Part shown: piece after piece, positions 28,348 to 38,125 of the stretch | How the letters are laid out: every line of letters begins with the position of its first letter | How positions within the stretch are numbered: the stretch's first letter is position 1 | From: Rhodoplanes sp963712435 | GTDB lineage: Bacteria > Pseudomonadota > Alphaproteobacteria > Rhizobiales > Xanthobacteraceae | Direction: 5' to 3' | Length of the DNA: 64,000 bases | NCBI GenBank assembly: GCA_963712435.1 | Contig: CAVQIB010000013.1 | Span: forward strand, 517,861-581,860 | Translations under genes and position numbers: made by a program | The notes under the pieces: generated by a model | Database searches by the model: none | Told to the model about the DNA's origin: nothing | What the model saw: only the letters and a program-made list of their open reading frames with translations

Positions 28348-28947
28348 ATGGGCTTTTTCCTTCTGATCCTGGGGCTCGCTCTCTTCATCGGCGCGCATGT
28401 GTTCGTCACCATGCGCCCGCAGCGCGACGCCGTGATCAAGCAGATCGGCGACGGCGCCTACAAGATTCTGTTCGCGCTCGTCGCCATCGCCGGCGTGGTG
28501 CTGATGTCCTGGGGCTACGGGCTCTACCGCGAGACCGAATGGATCGAGGTGTGGGATCCGCCTGCTTGGACGCGGCATGTCACCGTATTGCTCACCTGGC
28601 CGGCGATCATCTGCGTCACCGCGGCCTACATCCCCGGCAACATCAAGCGCACGTTGAAGCATCCGATGCTGGTGGGGGTGAAACTGTGGGCGGTGGCGCA
28701 TCTCATTTCGAACGGCGATCTCGGCTCCATCATTCTGTTCGGGGCGCTGCTCGCCTGGGCGGTGTATGACCGCATCACTCTGAAGCGCCGCACCGATCCC
28801 GGCGGTCCGCCGATCCCGGTCGGCGGACGCCGCAACGACATGATCGCGATCATTGTCGGGACCATCTTCTATCTCGCGCTCGGGCTCGTGTTTCACCCGC
28901 TCGCCATCGGCGTCCCGGCGTTCGGCACGCCGGCGCTCGGGACCTGA
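28348..28947 (+). CDS. NnrU family membrane protein
   Basis: 199 residues, about five or six membrane helices. LALFIGAHVFVTMRPQRD, HPMLVGVKLWAVAHLISNGD and LFGALLAWAVYDRITLKRR are NnrU signatures; His residues in these helices may hold heme. NnrU was first linked to nitric-oxide/denitrification loci, but most copies, like this one, lie elsewhere and have no assigned role. ATG follows GGGGG by 8 bases; a GTG nine bases earlier is possible. The stop is 2 bases before panB, so the two are probably co-transcribed. Confidence 0.85.
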   Translation: MGFFLLILGLALFIGAHVFVTMRPQRDAVIKQIGDGAYKILFALVAIAGVVLMSWGYGLYRETEWIEVWDPPAWTRHVTVLLTWPAIICVTAAYIPGNIKRTLKHPMLVGVKLWAVAHLISNGDLGSIILFGALLAWAVYDRITLKRRTDPGGPPIPVGGRRNDMIAIIVGTIFYLALGLVFHPLAIGVPAFGTPALGT

Positions 28948-28949
28948 CG

Positions 28950-29778
28950 ATGTCCGCCTATTCCGAAGAGAAGCGGATGACGGCGCCGGCGATCCGCGCG
29001 CGCAAGGGCGGTCCGCCGATCGTCATGCTCACGTCGTATCACGCCCACACCGCGGCGCATCGTCGACAAGCACTGCGACGTGATTCTCGTCGGCGACTCG
29101 CTCGGCATGGTGATGCATGGATTCGAGACCACCATTCCGGTGACGCTCGACATGATGATCCTGCAGGGCCACGCGGTGATGCGCGGCTCGCGCCGGGCGC
29201 TTGTCGCCATCGACATGCCGTTCGGAACCTACGAAGCCTCCAAGGAGCAGGCTTTCCTGTCCGCCGCGCGCGTCATGAAGGAAACCGGCTGCGGCGCGAT
29301 CAAGGTCGAAGGCGGACAGCGCATGGCCGAGACGATCGCCTTCCTGGTCGAGCGCGGCATTCCGGTGATGGGCCATGTCGGACTGACGCCGCAGTCGATC
29401 AACGCGATCGGCGGGTTCAAGGCGCAGGGCCGCGACCCCGCCGACTGGGAGCGCATCGAGGCGGACGCCCGCGCGGTCGACGATGCGGGCGCGTTCGCGA
29501 TGGTGGTCGAGGCGGTCGCCGAGCCGCTCGCCGCGCGCATCACCGCCGAGGTCGCGATTCCCACGATCGGCATCGGCGCGAGCTCGGCCTGCGACGGGCA
29601 GGTGCTGGTGCTCGAAGACATGCTCGGGCTGTCGCCGCGCGTGCCGAAATTCGTCAAGCGCTTCACCGAGCTCGGGCCCTCGATCGACGCCGCGGTCGAA
29701 GCCTATGCCGCCGAGGTGCGGGCCAGGACGTTCCCGGGCCCGGACCATGTCTATTCCATGAAGAAGAAAACCACGTGA
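28950..29778 (+). CDS. panB: 3-methyl-2-oxobutanoate hydroxymethyltransferase (one frame break)
   Basis: PanB adds a hydroxymethyl group from methylenetetrahydrofolate to 2-oxoisovalerate, the first committed step to pantothenate. About 275 residues after repair. Key segments are VMLTSYHAHTA, VILVGDSLGMVMHGF (metal-binding Asp), VMGHVGLTPQS and IGIGASSACDGQVLVL. One extra C near 29058 (GCGGCG-C-ATC) separates the first two. The inserted base sits in the same GCGGCGC context as the break in argS. No panC is nearby. Confidence 0.9.
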
Positions 29779-29895
29779 TCGAAACACGTTGCCGGCAGAA
29801 CGGGCATGCCGCTTTGCCTTGCCCGCGCCATACCGGTAGGTTAGCGGGCGCTCGTCCAGCGTGGCTGCGGGCAGAAAAAAGGTGAGTGCGCGCGC

Positions 29896-30555
29896 GTGTC
29901 CGATATCTTTCGTGAAGTCGACGAGGAAGTCCGGCGCGAACAGCTGAAGAAGCTGTGGGACCGCTACGGACTCCTCTTCATCGCCGCGGCGGTGCTGCTG
30001 GTGGCGGCGGTCGGGGCCTGGCGCGGCTATCAGTGGTACGAGGCGAAAAAGGCGGCGGAAGCGAGCGCGGCCTATGAGGCGGCGATGCAGCTTGCCGCGC
30101 AGGACGGCAAGCAGGCGGAAGCGACGGCCGCATTCGCGGCGCTCGCGGCGAAGGGAACGCCCGCCTATCGCGGCCTCGCGCGGTTGCGCGAAGCCGAGGA
30201 AGTGGCCGCGGGCGACGCCGCGGCGGCGGTGACCCTGTTTGATGGCGTCGCCGCCGACTCGGCCAATTCGCAGCTCCTGCGCGACCTCGCGGCGGTTCGC
30301 GCGGGCTTGCTGCTGGTCGACAAGGCGGCCTTCGCGGACATCAGCCGTCGCCTCGAGCCGCTCGCGCAGCCGAGCGGTCCGTTTCGCCACACCGCGCGCG
30401 AGCTGCTGGCGCTTTCCGCCTGGCGCAGCGGCGACATGGCGACGGCGCGCCGCTGGGGCGAGGCCGCGCTCTCCGATCCGGACGTGCCGGCGGGCATCCG
30501 CGCGCGCATGGACGTTCTGATGGCGCTGACCGGCGAGAACGGCAAGAGCTCATGA
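29896..30555 (+). CDS. YfgM-like membrane-anchored tetratricopeptide protein
   Basis: 219 residues. A charged N-terminus (MSDIFREVDEEVRREQLKKL) precedes a membrane helix (LLFIAAAVLLVAAVGAW) and an Ala-rich helical periplasmic TPR-like domain. This is the TPR_21/YfgM family, thought to assist the Sec translocon and periplasmic chaperones. Position two genes before der matches the yfgM-bamB-der order of many proteobacteria. GTG start. The stop overlaps the following lipoprotein start as ATGA. Confidence 0.82.
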   Translation: MSDIFREVDEEVRREQLKKLWDRYGLLFIAAAVLLVAAVGAWRGYQWYEAKKAAEASAAYEAAMQLAAQDGKQAEATAAFAALAAKGTPAYRGLARLREAEEVAAGDAAAAVTLFDGVAADSANSQLLRDLAAVRAGLLLVDKAAFADISRRLEPLAQPSGPFRHTARELLALSAWRSGDMATARRWGEAALSDPDVPAGIRARMDVLMALTGENGKSS

Positions 30556-31034
30556 GGGCAAAGATGCACGCCAGTAGGCGCTTAGTGCTCGTTTCGCTTG
30601 CCGTATCGGCCGCCCTCGGCGTTGCCGGGTGCGATACGGTGGACCGGCTGACCGACACCATGCAAGGGCTGTTCGACACCAAGAAGAAGTTGCCGGGCGA
30701 GCGCAGGCCGGTGTTTCCCGAAGGCGTTCCGGGCGTGACGCAGGGCGTCCCGTCGGAATACATGCCCGCCAGGAAGACGCCGGGCGAGGAGGCAAGCGCG
30801 CCCGCAGCGCAGGACGGCGAGTCGACGTCGGCGGACTCCCCGGCCGAGAAGAAGGAGCGGCCCGCGCGCAAGCCGCCAAGGCCGCAGACGGCGGAGGCGC
30901 CGCCGAAACCTGCTCCGGCCGCTCCGGCCGCGCCGGCGCAGCCGCAAACCGCCGCGCCGCCGGCGCCCGCGCCAAGCTCGCCGCCGGCGGCTCCGTGGCC
31001 GGCGGCGCCGCCCGCCGGCACTTTCACACGCTGA
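30552..31034 (+). CDS. Pro/Ala-rich lipoprotein between yfgM-like gene and der
   Basis: 160 residues. A signal peptide with lipobox LGVAGC places the lipidated Cys at residue 27 (or 23 if the second ATG is used). A short segment with PVFPEGVPGVTQGVPSEY follows, then a long disordered Pro/Ala/Lys stretch. BamB usually occupies this slot between yfgM and der, but this protein is far too short and lacks a beta-propeller. Its role may lie at the outer membrane or periplasm; this is unproven. Translation is coupled to the upstream gene through ATGA. Confidence 0.75.
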   Translation: MRAKMHASRRLVLVSLAVSAALGVAGCDTVDRLTDTMQGLFDTKKKLPGERRPVFPEGVPGVTQGVPSEYMPARKTPGEEASAPAAQDGESTSADSPAEKKERPARKPPRPQTAEAPPKPAPAAPAAPAQPQTAAPPAPAPSSPPAAPWPAAPPAGTFTR

Positions 31035-31165
31035 GCGGGACTTCGTAGCCCGAACTCGTCGCGAGCGCTCGCGGCATGGGTGCGCAAGGCGAACGCGTCG
31101 CTGCGTCCGTCCGCAGCGAAGCGTTTTGCGTTGCTCAACCCGCCCTATGCTCGCTACGCTCGCGC

Positions 31166-32566
31166 ATGACCCTCACCCTCGCCATTGTCGGCCGGCCGAA
31201 TGTCGGCAAGTCGACCCTGTTCAACCGCCTGGTCGGCAGGCGCGTCGCCTTGGTCGACGATCGCCCGGGCGTCACCCGCGACCGGCGGGAAGGCGCGGGC
31301 CGGCTCGGCAATCTCGATTTTACCGTCATCGATACGGCCGGTCTGGAAGAGGCCCCCACGGCGAGCCTGGTCGGGCGCATGCGCGCGCAGACCGAGGCGG
31401 CGATCGCCGAGGCGGACGCGGTGCTGTTTCTCATCGACGTGCGCGCGGGCGTGACGCCGGACGATCGCGCCTTCGCCGACCTCGTGCGCAAGGCGGGCAA
31501 GCCGGTCATTCTCGTCGCCAACAAGACCGAAGGCCGGGCGCAGGCGGCGGGCGTCTACGAAGCCTATGCGCTCGGACTGGGCGAGCCGGTCGCCATCTCG
31601 GCCGAGCATGGCGAGGGCCTCGCGGACCTGTTCGAGGCGGTGCGCGAGGCGCTTCCCGAGTTCGCCGCGGCCGCGCAGCCGCCCGGCGAGGACGCCGACG
31701 ACGCCGGGCAAGAGCCGCCGGAGGAGGCGCCGGCCCGCATCGGCCGATCCGTGTCGCCGTGGTCGGCCGGCCGAACGCCGGCAAGTCGACCCTCGTCAAC
31801 CGGCTCATCGGGGCGGAGCGGCTGCTCACCGGACCCGAGGCCGGCATCACCCGCGATTCCATCGCGGTCGAGGCGGTGTGGGACGGGCGCGAATTCCTCA
31901 TGTTCGACACTGCCGGGCTGCGCCGGCGATCGAAGATCGACGACAGGCTGGAAAAACTCTCGGTCGGCGACGCGCTGGAGGCGATCCGCTTCGCCGAGGT
32001 GGTCGTGCTTCTCATGGACGCGACCGCCACCTTCGAGGAACAGGACTTGCGCATCGCCGATCTGGTCGAGCGCGAGGGCAGGGCGCTCGTCATCGGCCTG
32101 AACAAATGGGATCTGGCGGAGGGCGCGCCCGGCGCGATCGCAAAGCTGCGCACGGAAACCGACCATTGGCTGCCGCAGCTCAAGGGCGTGCCGGTGGTCG
32201 CGGTGTCCGGCCTGACCGGGTTCGGCCTCGACCGGCTGATGCGCGCGGTGGTCGACATTCACGCGGTGTGGAACCGCCGCATCGCCGACGAATCCGCTCA
32301 ACCGCTGGCTCGCCGAGGCGCTCGCCGCGCATCCGCCGCCCGCGGTCGCCGGCCGCCGCCTCAAGCTCAACTACATCACCCAGCCGAAGGCGCGGCCGCC
32401 GAGCTTCGTGCTGTTCTGCACCCGCGCCGACGCCGTGCCCGACGCCTACCGGCGCTATCTCGTCAATGGCCTGCGCGAGACGTTCGATCTCCCCGGCACG
32501 CCCATCCGCCTGACCCTGCGCGAAAAGGCGAACCCGTACGCCAAGCGCTCGAAGGCGGTCCGATAG
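31166..32566 (+). CDS. der: GTPase Der/EngA (two frame breaks)
   Basis: Essential double GTPase for 50S ribosome assembly. About 466 residues when joined. The first G domain starts LAIVGRPNVGKSTLFNRLVG, the second RVAVVGRPNAGKSTLVNRL, each with its DTAG box (VIDTAGLEEAP; FDTAGLRRRSKI). The KH-like C-terminus runs through LNYITQPKARPPSFVLFC to the stop. A C seems missing near 31745 (GGCCGATC for GGCCCGATC) and a base is extra near 32289; the two changes restore the original frame. Both G domains are complete, so this is read as a functional gene with sequence errors. Confidence 0.9.
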
Positions 32567-32611
32567 CGGCGGTCTCTTGACGACAGCCTCCGCAGAAACG
32601 GGAATAGAGCC

Positions 32612-32944
32612 GTGACGGTCATGACCTACAAGAACTACGAGGCAGTCGTCGAGTATGACGATGACGCGCGGATTTTTCATGGCGAGGTCGTCAATCTACG
32701 CGACGTGATCACCTTCCAGGGCAAGTCGGTCGCCGAGCTCAAGAAGGCGTTTGCGGCATCGGTGGAGGACTATCTCGCCTTTTGCAAAGAGCGCGGCGAA
32801 GAACCCGAAAAGCCATTCTCGGGCCAATTCGTGGTTCGCGCCGAGCCCAAGCTGCATAAATCCATATCGCTCGCGGCGAAGCGGGCGGGCGTGAGCCTCA
32901 ACAAATGGGTCACGTCTACTTTGGAGAGAGCCGTGAAGCGGTGA
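32612..32944 (+). CDS. HicB-family antitoxin-like protein (no HicA partner seen)
   Basis: 110 residues. An N-terminal HicB partial-RNase-H-like fold (YKNYEAVVEYDDDARIFHGE, then VAELKKAFAASVEDYLAFC) is followed by a ribbon-helix-helix type DNA-binding end (LAAKRAGVSLNKWVTSTLE). HicB normally neutralises the mRNA interferase HicA. No HicA-like frame is visible in the 45 bases upstream or in the 13 bases before the convergent SDR gene, so this is an orphan regulator or a solitary HicB. An internal ATG nine bases later is an alternative start. Confidence 0.82.
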   Translation: MTVMTYKNYEAVVEYDDDARIFHGEVVNLRDVITFQGKSVAELKKAFAASVEDYLAFCKERGEEPEKPFSGQFVVRAEPKLHKSISLAAKRAGVSLNKWVTSTLERAVKR

Positions 32945-32957
32945 GAAGGCGCGCGAT

Positions 32958-33702
32958 CTACTCCGGCTGGCGAAACTCGAGAAACCGCGCGGTCGGAACA
33001 TCGAACAGCCGGCCGGTTTGCTCGAACGCGGGCAGGCAGAGTCGCACGATCGCGTCGGCCACGCGGTCGGGCGAAGGGCAGCGTCGCCGGGTCTTCGCCC
33101 GGCATGAACTGGGCGCGCATGCGGGTGCGCGTCGCCCCCGGATTGATCAGATTGACGCGCACGCGCGTGGTGACCGTCTCCGCCGCATAGGTGCGCGCCA
33201 GCATTTCGAGCGCGGCCTTGGAAATCGCGTAGGGGCCGACATAGGCGCGCGCATTGTGGGCGACGCCCGAGCTCAGGAACACGACGCGGCCGGCCGGCGC
33301 GGCGCGCAGCAGCGGGTCCATGCAGCGGATGAGCTGGAGATTCGCGGTGACGTTGATGCGCATCATCCGCTCGAACTCCTCCGGATCGACATGGCCGAGC
33401 GGCGAGACCGGCCCGAGCAGGCCGGCATTGCCGATCAGGATGTCGAGGCGCTGGTAGCGCTCGTTGAGCGCGAGCGCGAGCCGCGCGACGCCGTCGAAAT
33501 CGTCGAGGTCGAGCGGCACGAGGGTGGCGCTGCCGCCCGCGGCGCGGACCGCATCGTCGAGCTCTTCCAGCCCGCCCACGGTGCGCGCGACCGCAACGAT
33601 ATGTGCGCCGGCGCGCGCCAGCGCGAGCGCGGTCGCGTGTCCGATCCCGCGTGAGGCGCCGGTGACGAGCGCAATCGAATCGGCGAGCGGTTGGTCAGCC
33701 AT
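32958..33702 (-). CDS. SDR-family NAD(P)-dependent oxidoreductase (one frame break)
   Basis: About 247 residues after repair. The cofactor motif is TGASRGIG, NAG appears in ILIGNAGLLGP, and the active-site YxxxK is YAISK within GPYAISKAALEML. This is a classical short-chain dehydrogenase of unknown substrate. An extra T near 33077 (CCC-T-TCG) throws the frame. Reading past it restores SPDRVADAIVRLCLP and a stop at 32958. The short form without repair runs on into unrelated sequence. Confidence 0.85.
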
Positions 33703-33807
33703 GTCGGATGCATCTTCTATCCGTGGGCGGCGTCTTGGAATCAACTCCGCCCTGTTCCCGAGCTCAGGTTTTGTAGCGGCCGGCGGGCGTCGGATGCAAT
33801 CACCGTA

Positions 33808-35673
33808 TCAATTCTGGGGGGAGGGCTCCCGCCACCAGGTCTCGGGCAGGTACCCGTACAGCGAGGTCGCCGGCGGATGGCGGATCGATCGCCAGCGCGC
33901 CACCCACTGGGCGGGCAGGTGATAGAGCGGCACGACGTATTGGCCGGAGATGAGGATGCGGTCGAGCGCGCGCACGGCGGCGACGAAGTCCGGGCGCGAC
34001 TGCGCCTTCAGCATGGCGGCGATCATCGCGTCGATCGCCGGCGAGCGCACGCCCATATAGTTGCGGCTGCCCTGCTCGTCGGCCGAAGCCGAGCCCCAAT
34101 AGAACGCCTGCTCGTTGCCGGGCGAGAGCGACTGGTCCCACCGGTATTGCATCATGTCGTAATCGAAACTGATGCGCCGCTGCTCGTATTGCACGGCGTC
34201 CACCACGCGGATCGTCGGCTCGATGCCGGCGCGGCGGAGGCTGCGCGCGAAAGCAAGCGCGATGCGCTCCTGATCCTTGGTCGTCACCATGATCTCGAAG
34301 GTGAAGGGCTTGCCCGTCGCGCGCTCCTTGAGCACGGTGCCGACGAGATCGTAGCCCGCCTCGGCGAACAGTTCGAGCGCGGCCTTGAGCCTGTCGCGGT
34401 CGCGGCCGGAGCCGTCCGAGGACGGGCGGCGACCAGGTGCCCTCCATCACGTCCGCGCGCACCGCGTCCGGGAAGGGCGCCAGCAGCGCGCGCTCGCGCG
34501 CATCGGCCGGGCGGCCGCGACTGGCCAGTTCGCTGCCCTCGAAATAGCTGCCGCTGCGCTGATAGCGGCCGAAAAACAGGCTGCGATTGATCCACTCGAA
34601 GTCGAGCAGCTGGTTGATCGCCTCGCGCACGCGGACGTCGGCGAAGACCGGCCGCCGCGTGTTGAACACGAAGGCCGAGCATGCCCTGCGGCAGGCCGGT
34701 CAGGAATTCCTCCTTGATCACGCGGCCGTCGCGCACCGCCGGGAAGTCGTAGGCCGTCTCCCAGCGGCCGGGATCGGTCTCCGCACGCAGGTCGAACAGG
34801 CCCTTGCGGAACGCCTCGAAATACGAATTGGCGTCGCGGTAATAGTCGAAGCGCACCGTGTCGAAATTCCAGAAGCCGCGGTTGACCGGGAGATCGCGCC
34901 CCCAGTAGTCGGGATTGCGCGTGAGCGTGACGCTCTTGCCGACATCGACCGCGGAGATCACGTAGGGGCCGCTGCCGACGATCGGCTTGAGGGAAGTGTC
35001 TTCGAACGTTGTCCGGATCGACGGCGTGGCGCGGAAGCACCGGCATCAGGCCGAGAATCAGCGGCAGTTCGCGATCGTCGGCGCCGGACAGATCGAACCG
35101 CACGCTGCGCTCTCCGACCTGTTCCGCCTTGCTCACCTTGGCGTAATAGGTGCGGAAATTCGGCCGCCCCTTGTCGCGCAGAAGCCGCCAGGAGAACATC
35201 ACGTCCTCGGGCGTGACCGGCGCGCCGTCGGAAAACCTCGCCCGTTCGTCGAGATTGAAGGTGACGAAGGAGCGCTCGGCGTCGGTCTCGACCGAGCGGG
35301 CGAGCAGTCCGTACAGCGTGAACGGCTCGTCATAGCCGCGCGCGAGCAGGCTCTCGATCACATAGCCGCGCAGCGATTGCGCCGGCACGCCCTTGACGAT
35401 GAGCGGGTTGAGGCTGTCGAAGGTGCCGAGCACGCCGATGGTCAGGCGGCCGCCTTTCGGGGCGTCCGGATCGGCATAGCGGAAATGCGCGAAGTTGTCC
35501 GGCAGCGCCGGCTCGCCATGCATGGCGATGGCGGAGCGCGGCTGCGTTTCGGTGGGGGCGGCCGGCGCGTGCGAGGCGGAGGATGCGTTAGCGGGACCGA
35601 GCGTCACGACGCCAAGCGCTGCAAAGAGCGCCGCGCCAAGCAAGGCCGCGCCGACAGTGGCCAGTCGCTTCAT
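33808..35673 (-). CDS. Peptide/oligopeptide ABC transporter substrate-binding protein, YejA-like (three frame breaks)
   Basis: About 620 residues when joined. A signal peptide (MKRLATVGAALLGAALFAAL) is followed by FAHFRYADPDAPKGGRLTIG and FDSLNPLIVKGVPAQSLRGY, the usual start of YejA-type family 5 solute-binding proteins. The lid and C-terminal regions include YWGRDLPVNRGFWNFDTV, REAINQLLDFEWINRSLFFG and DYDMMQYRWDQSLSPGNEQ. Extra single bases near 35010, 34676 and 34419 shift the frame. Periplasmic binding of oligopeptides for import is inferred from family. The permease and ATPase genes are not adjacent in the window. Confidence 0.85.
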
Positions 35674-36029
35674 CCTCCCCCGTGCCAATGGGGGAGGGGG
35701 ACCATGCGAAGCATGGTGGAGGGGGCGTGCGGCGAGCGAGCATAGACCGCCCGCGGGGCGGGGGAGGACGGGGTTCGGTTCGGATCGCCACGTTGGGAAG
35801 CGTATGCCTTGTTCTCCCTCACCCGGATTGCTCGCACGCAGCCATGCTTGCGCAGGCTGCGTAAACTTGCCTGCGGCGCTCGGAACCCGACCTCTCCCCG
35901 TCGGGGAGAGGCGTGGCGTTCGAGCTGAACGGCGAGAGGGGAGAAAGGTCACGTTGCGCCATGCCAATTCATTATCGCCTCCGAAAACTTAGCATGCCCC
36001 GTGTGGCGGACCTGTGGTAACGCAGCGCG
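35674..36029. repeat. Intergenic palindromic repeats (family A, copy 3)
   Basis: No gene. It holds CCTCCCCC-GTGCCAAT-GGGGGAGG, ACCATGC-GA-AGCATGGT, and at 35890-35912 CCTCTCCCC-GT-CGGGGAGAGG, plus CCCTCACCCGG. These match the elements near 7.6 and 11.4 kb in design and partly in sequence. Confidence 0.65.
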
Positions 36030-36674
36030 ATGCCGAATGCCGAAACCGTGAACCCGCTGGCCGAGCGGATCGTTCATCTCTACGAGCGGCATGCCCGCGA
36101 ATGGGACGCCGATCGCGGGCGCAGCCTGTTCGAGAAGCCCTGGCTCGACCGCTTTGCCGCGCTCCTGCCGCCCGGCGCGTCGATCCTCGATCTCGGCTGC
36201 GGATCGGCGGAGCCGATCGGCCGATATCTCATCGAGCGGGGCTTTCGCCTGACGGGGGTGGACGCCTCGCCCACGCTGATCGGCCTTTGCCGCGCGCGTT
36301 TCCCCGATCATGCGTGGACGGTCGCCGACATGCGCACGCTCGCTTTCGGACGGACATTCCACGGCCTCGTGGCCTGGGACAGTTTCTTCCACCTCGCGCA
36401 TGCGGATCAGCGCCGGATGTTTCCGGTCTTCCGCGATCATTCGGCGCCGGGAGCAGCCCTGCTGTTCACCAGCGGACCATCGCATGGCGAGGCGGTCGGC
36501 AGCTATCGCGGCGAGCCGCTCTATCACGCGAGCCTCGCCGAGGAGGCGTATCGGTCGCTGTTGCGCGCGAACGGCTTCGTCGTCGTCGACCATGTCGCGG
36601 AAGACCCGGACTGCGGCGGGCACACGGTCTGGCTCGCTCAGCGGAACCCCACCGCCGTCCCGTGCAGGTCGTAG
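36030..36674 (+). CDS. Class I SAM-dependent methyltransferase
   Basis: 214 residues. SAM-binding motif I is ILDLGCGSAEPIG near residue 52, with GVDASPTLIGLC as motif II and VADMRTLAFGRTFHGLVAWD further on. The substrate is unknown. It converges on rimO and the two coding ends overlap by 37 bases. No neighbour indicates a pathway. Confidence 0.85.
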   Translation: MPNAETVNPLAERIVHLYERHAREWDADRGRSLFEKPWLDRFAALLPPGASILDLGCGSAEPIGRYLIERGFRLTGVDASPTLIGLCRARFPDHAWTVADMRTLAFGRTFHGLVAWDSFFHLAHADQRRMFPVFRDHSAPGAALLFTSGPSHGEAVGSYRGEPLYHASLAEEAYRSLLRANGFVVVDHVAEDPDCGGHTVWLAQRNPTAVPCRS

Positions 36675-38003
36675 GCGTCGGCGCGCTCGATCTTCACGGT
36701 GACGATCTCGCCCACCCGCAGCGGGCGGCGCGAGGCGACATAGACCGCGCCGTCGATCTCGGGCGCGTCGGCCTTGCTGCGGCCCTTGGCGACGCTCGGC
36801 CCCGCCTCGTCGATGATGACCTGCTGGCGCGTGCCGATCTTGGCCTTGCAGGCGCTTCGCCGAGATCGCCTGCTGGCATTGCATGAAGCGATGCCAGCGC
36901 TCCTCCGTCACTTCGGCGGGGACCGCCGGCGCGAGCTCGTTCGCGGTCGCTCCCTGGACCGGCTCGTAGCGGAAGCACCCGACGCGGTCGAGCACGGCCT
37001 CGCCGAGCCAGTCGAGCAGGAACGCGAAATCCTCCTCCGTCTCGCCGGGAAAACCGACGATGAAGGTCGAGCGAATGGTCAGGTCGGGGCAGAGTTCGCG
37101 CCAGCGGCGGATGCGCGCGAGCGTCTTCTCCTGCGCGGCCGGCCGGCGCATGCGGGCGAGCACCGCGGGCGCCGCATGCTGGAACGGCACGTCGAGATAA
37201 GGGAGCACCTTGCCCTCCGCCATCAACGGGATCACCTCGTCGATATGCGGGTAGGGGTAGACATAGTGCAGGCGCACCCACACGTCGAACTCGCCGAGCG
37301 CGCGCACGAGATCGACGAAGCGCGCCGGCACCTCCTGCTCGCCCCATGAACTCGACGCGTATTTCAGGTCGAGGCCATAGGCCGACGTGTCCTGCGAGAT
37401 GACGAGCAGCTCCCGCACGCCCGCCGCGACGAGCTTTTCCGCCTCGCGCAGGACATCGGCGGCGCGCCGGGAGACGAGGTCGCCGCGCAGCCGCGGAATG
37501 ATGCAGAAGGTGCAGCGATTGTTGCAGCCCTCGGAAATCTTCAGATAGGCGTAGTGGCGCGGCGTGAGCTTGACGCCCTGCGGGGGAACGAGATCGAGAA
37601 ACGGCGCGTGCGGGCGCGGCGCGGCGCGATGCACCGCGCGCATGACGCTTTCGAATTGCTGCGGGCCGGTCACCGCGAGCACATTGGGGTGGCGCTGCAT
37701 GATCGCCTCCGGCTCCGCTCCCAGGCAGCCGGTCACGATCACCTTCCCGTTTTCGGCGAGCGCATCGCCGATCGCCTGCAGCGATTCCGCCTTGGCGCTG
37801 TCGAGAAATCCGCAGGTGTTGACGATCACGAGGTCGGCGCCCGCATGGGCCTGCGCAAGCGCGTAGCCTTCCGCGCGCAGCCGCGTGACGATCCGCTCGG
37901 AATCGACCAGCGCCTTCGGACAGCCGAGCGAGACGAAGCTGACTTTCGGCGCGGGCGCGGGCCCGGCATCGGTATGAACATACGGATCAGAGACGGCTCG
38001 CAT
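36638..38003 (-). CDS. rimO: Ribosomal protein S12 methylthiotransferase RimO (one frame break)
   Basis: Radical-SAM enzyme that adds a methylthio group to Asp of ribosomal protein S12. About 454 residues. The N-terminal UPF0004 domain has VSLGCPKALVDSERI and VNTCGFLDSAK; the radical-SAM cluster box is CNNRCTFCIIP. VSRRAADVLREAEKLV and DVPFQHAAPAVLARM are RimO-type features that separate it from MiaB. One extra base near 36850 breaks the frame after QAISAKRLQ. Beyond it the TRAM domain continues (IGTRQQVIIDEAG to LHGTAVGFR). The start MRAVSDPYVHTD is preferred to a TTG 54 bases upstream. Confidence 0.9.
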
Positions 38004-38125
38004 CGGCACTCCGTGTCCCTTGGGGCGGCAGGCCAAAAGAAATTGCCCATATTCCAAAAAAATGCCACGACCAATTGGCCGGATGGGACGCGCGAGGGGC
38101 GATCAACCAACAGAATAGTCCCGGT

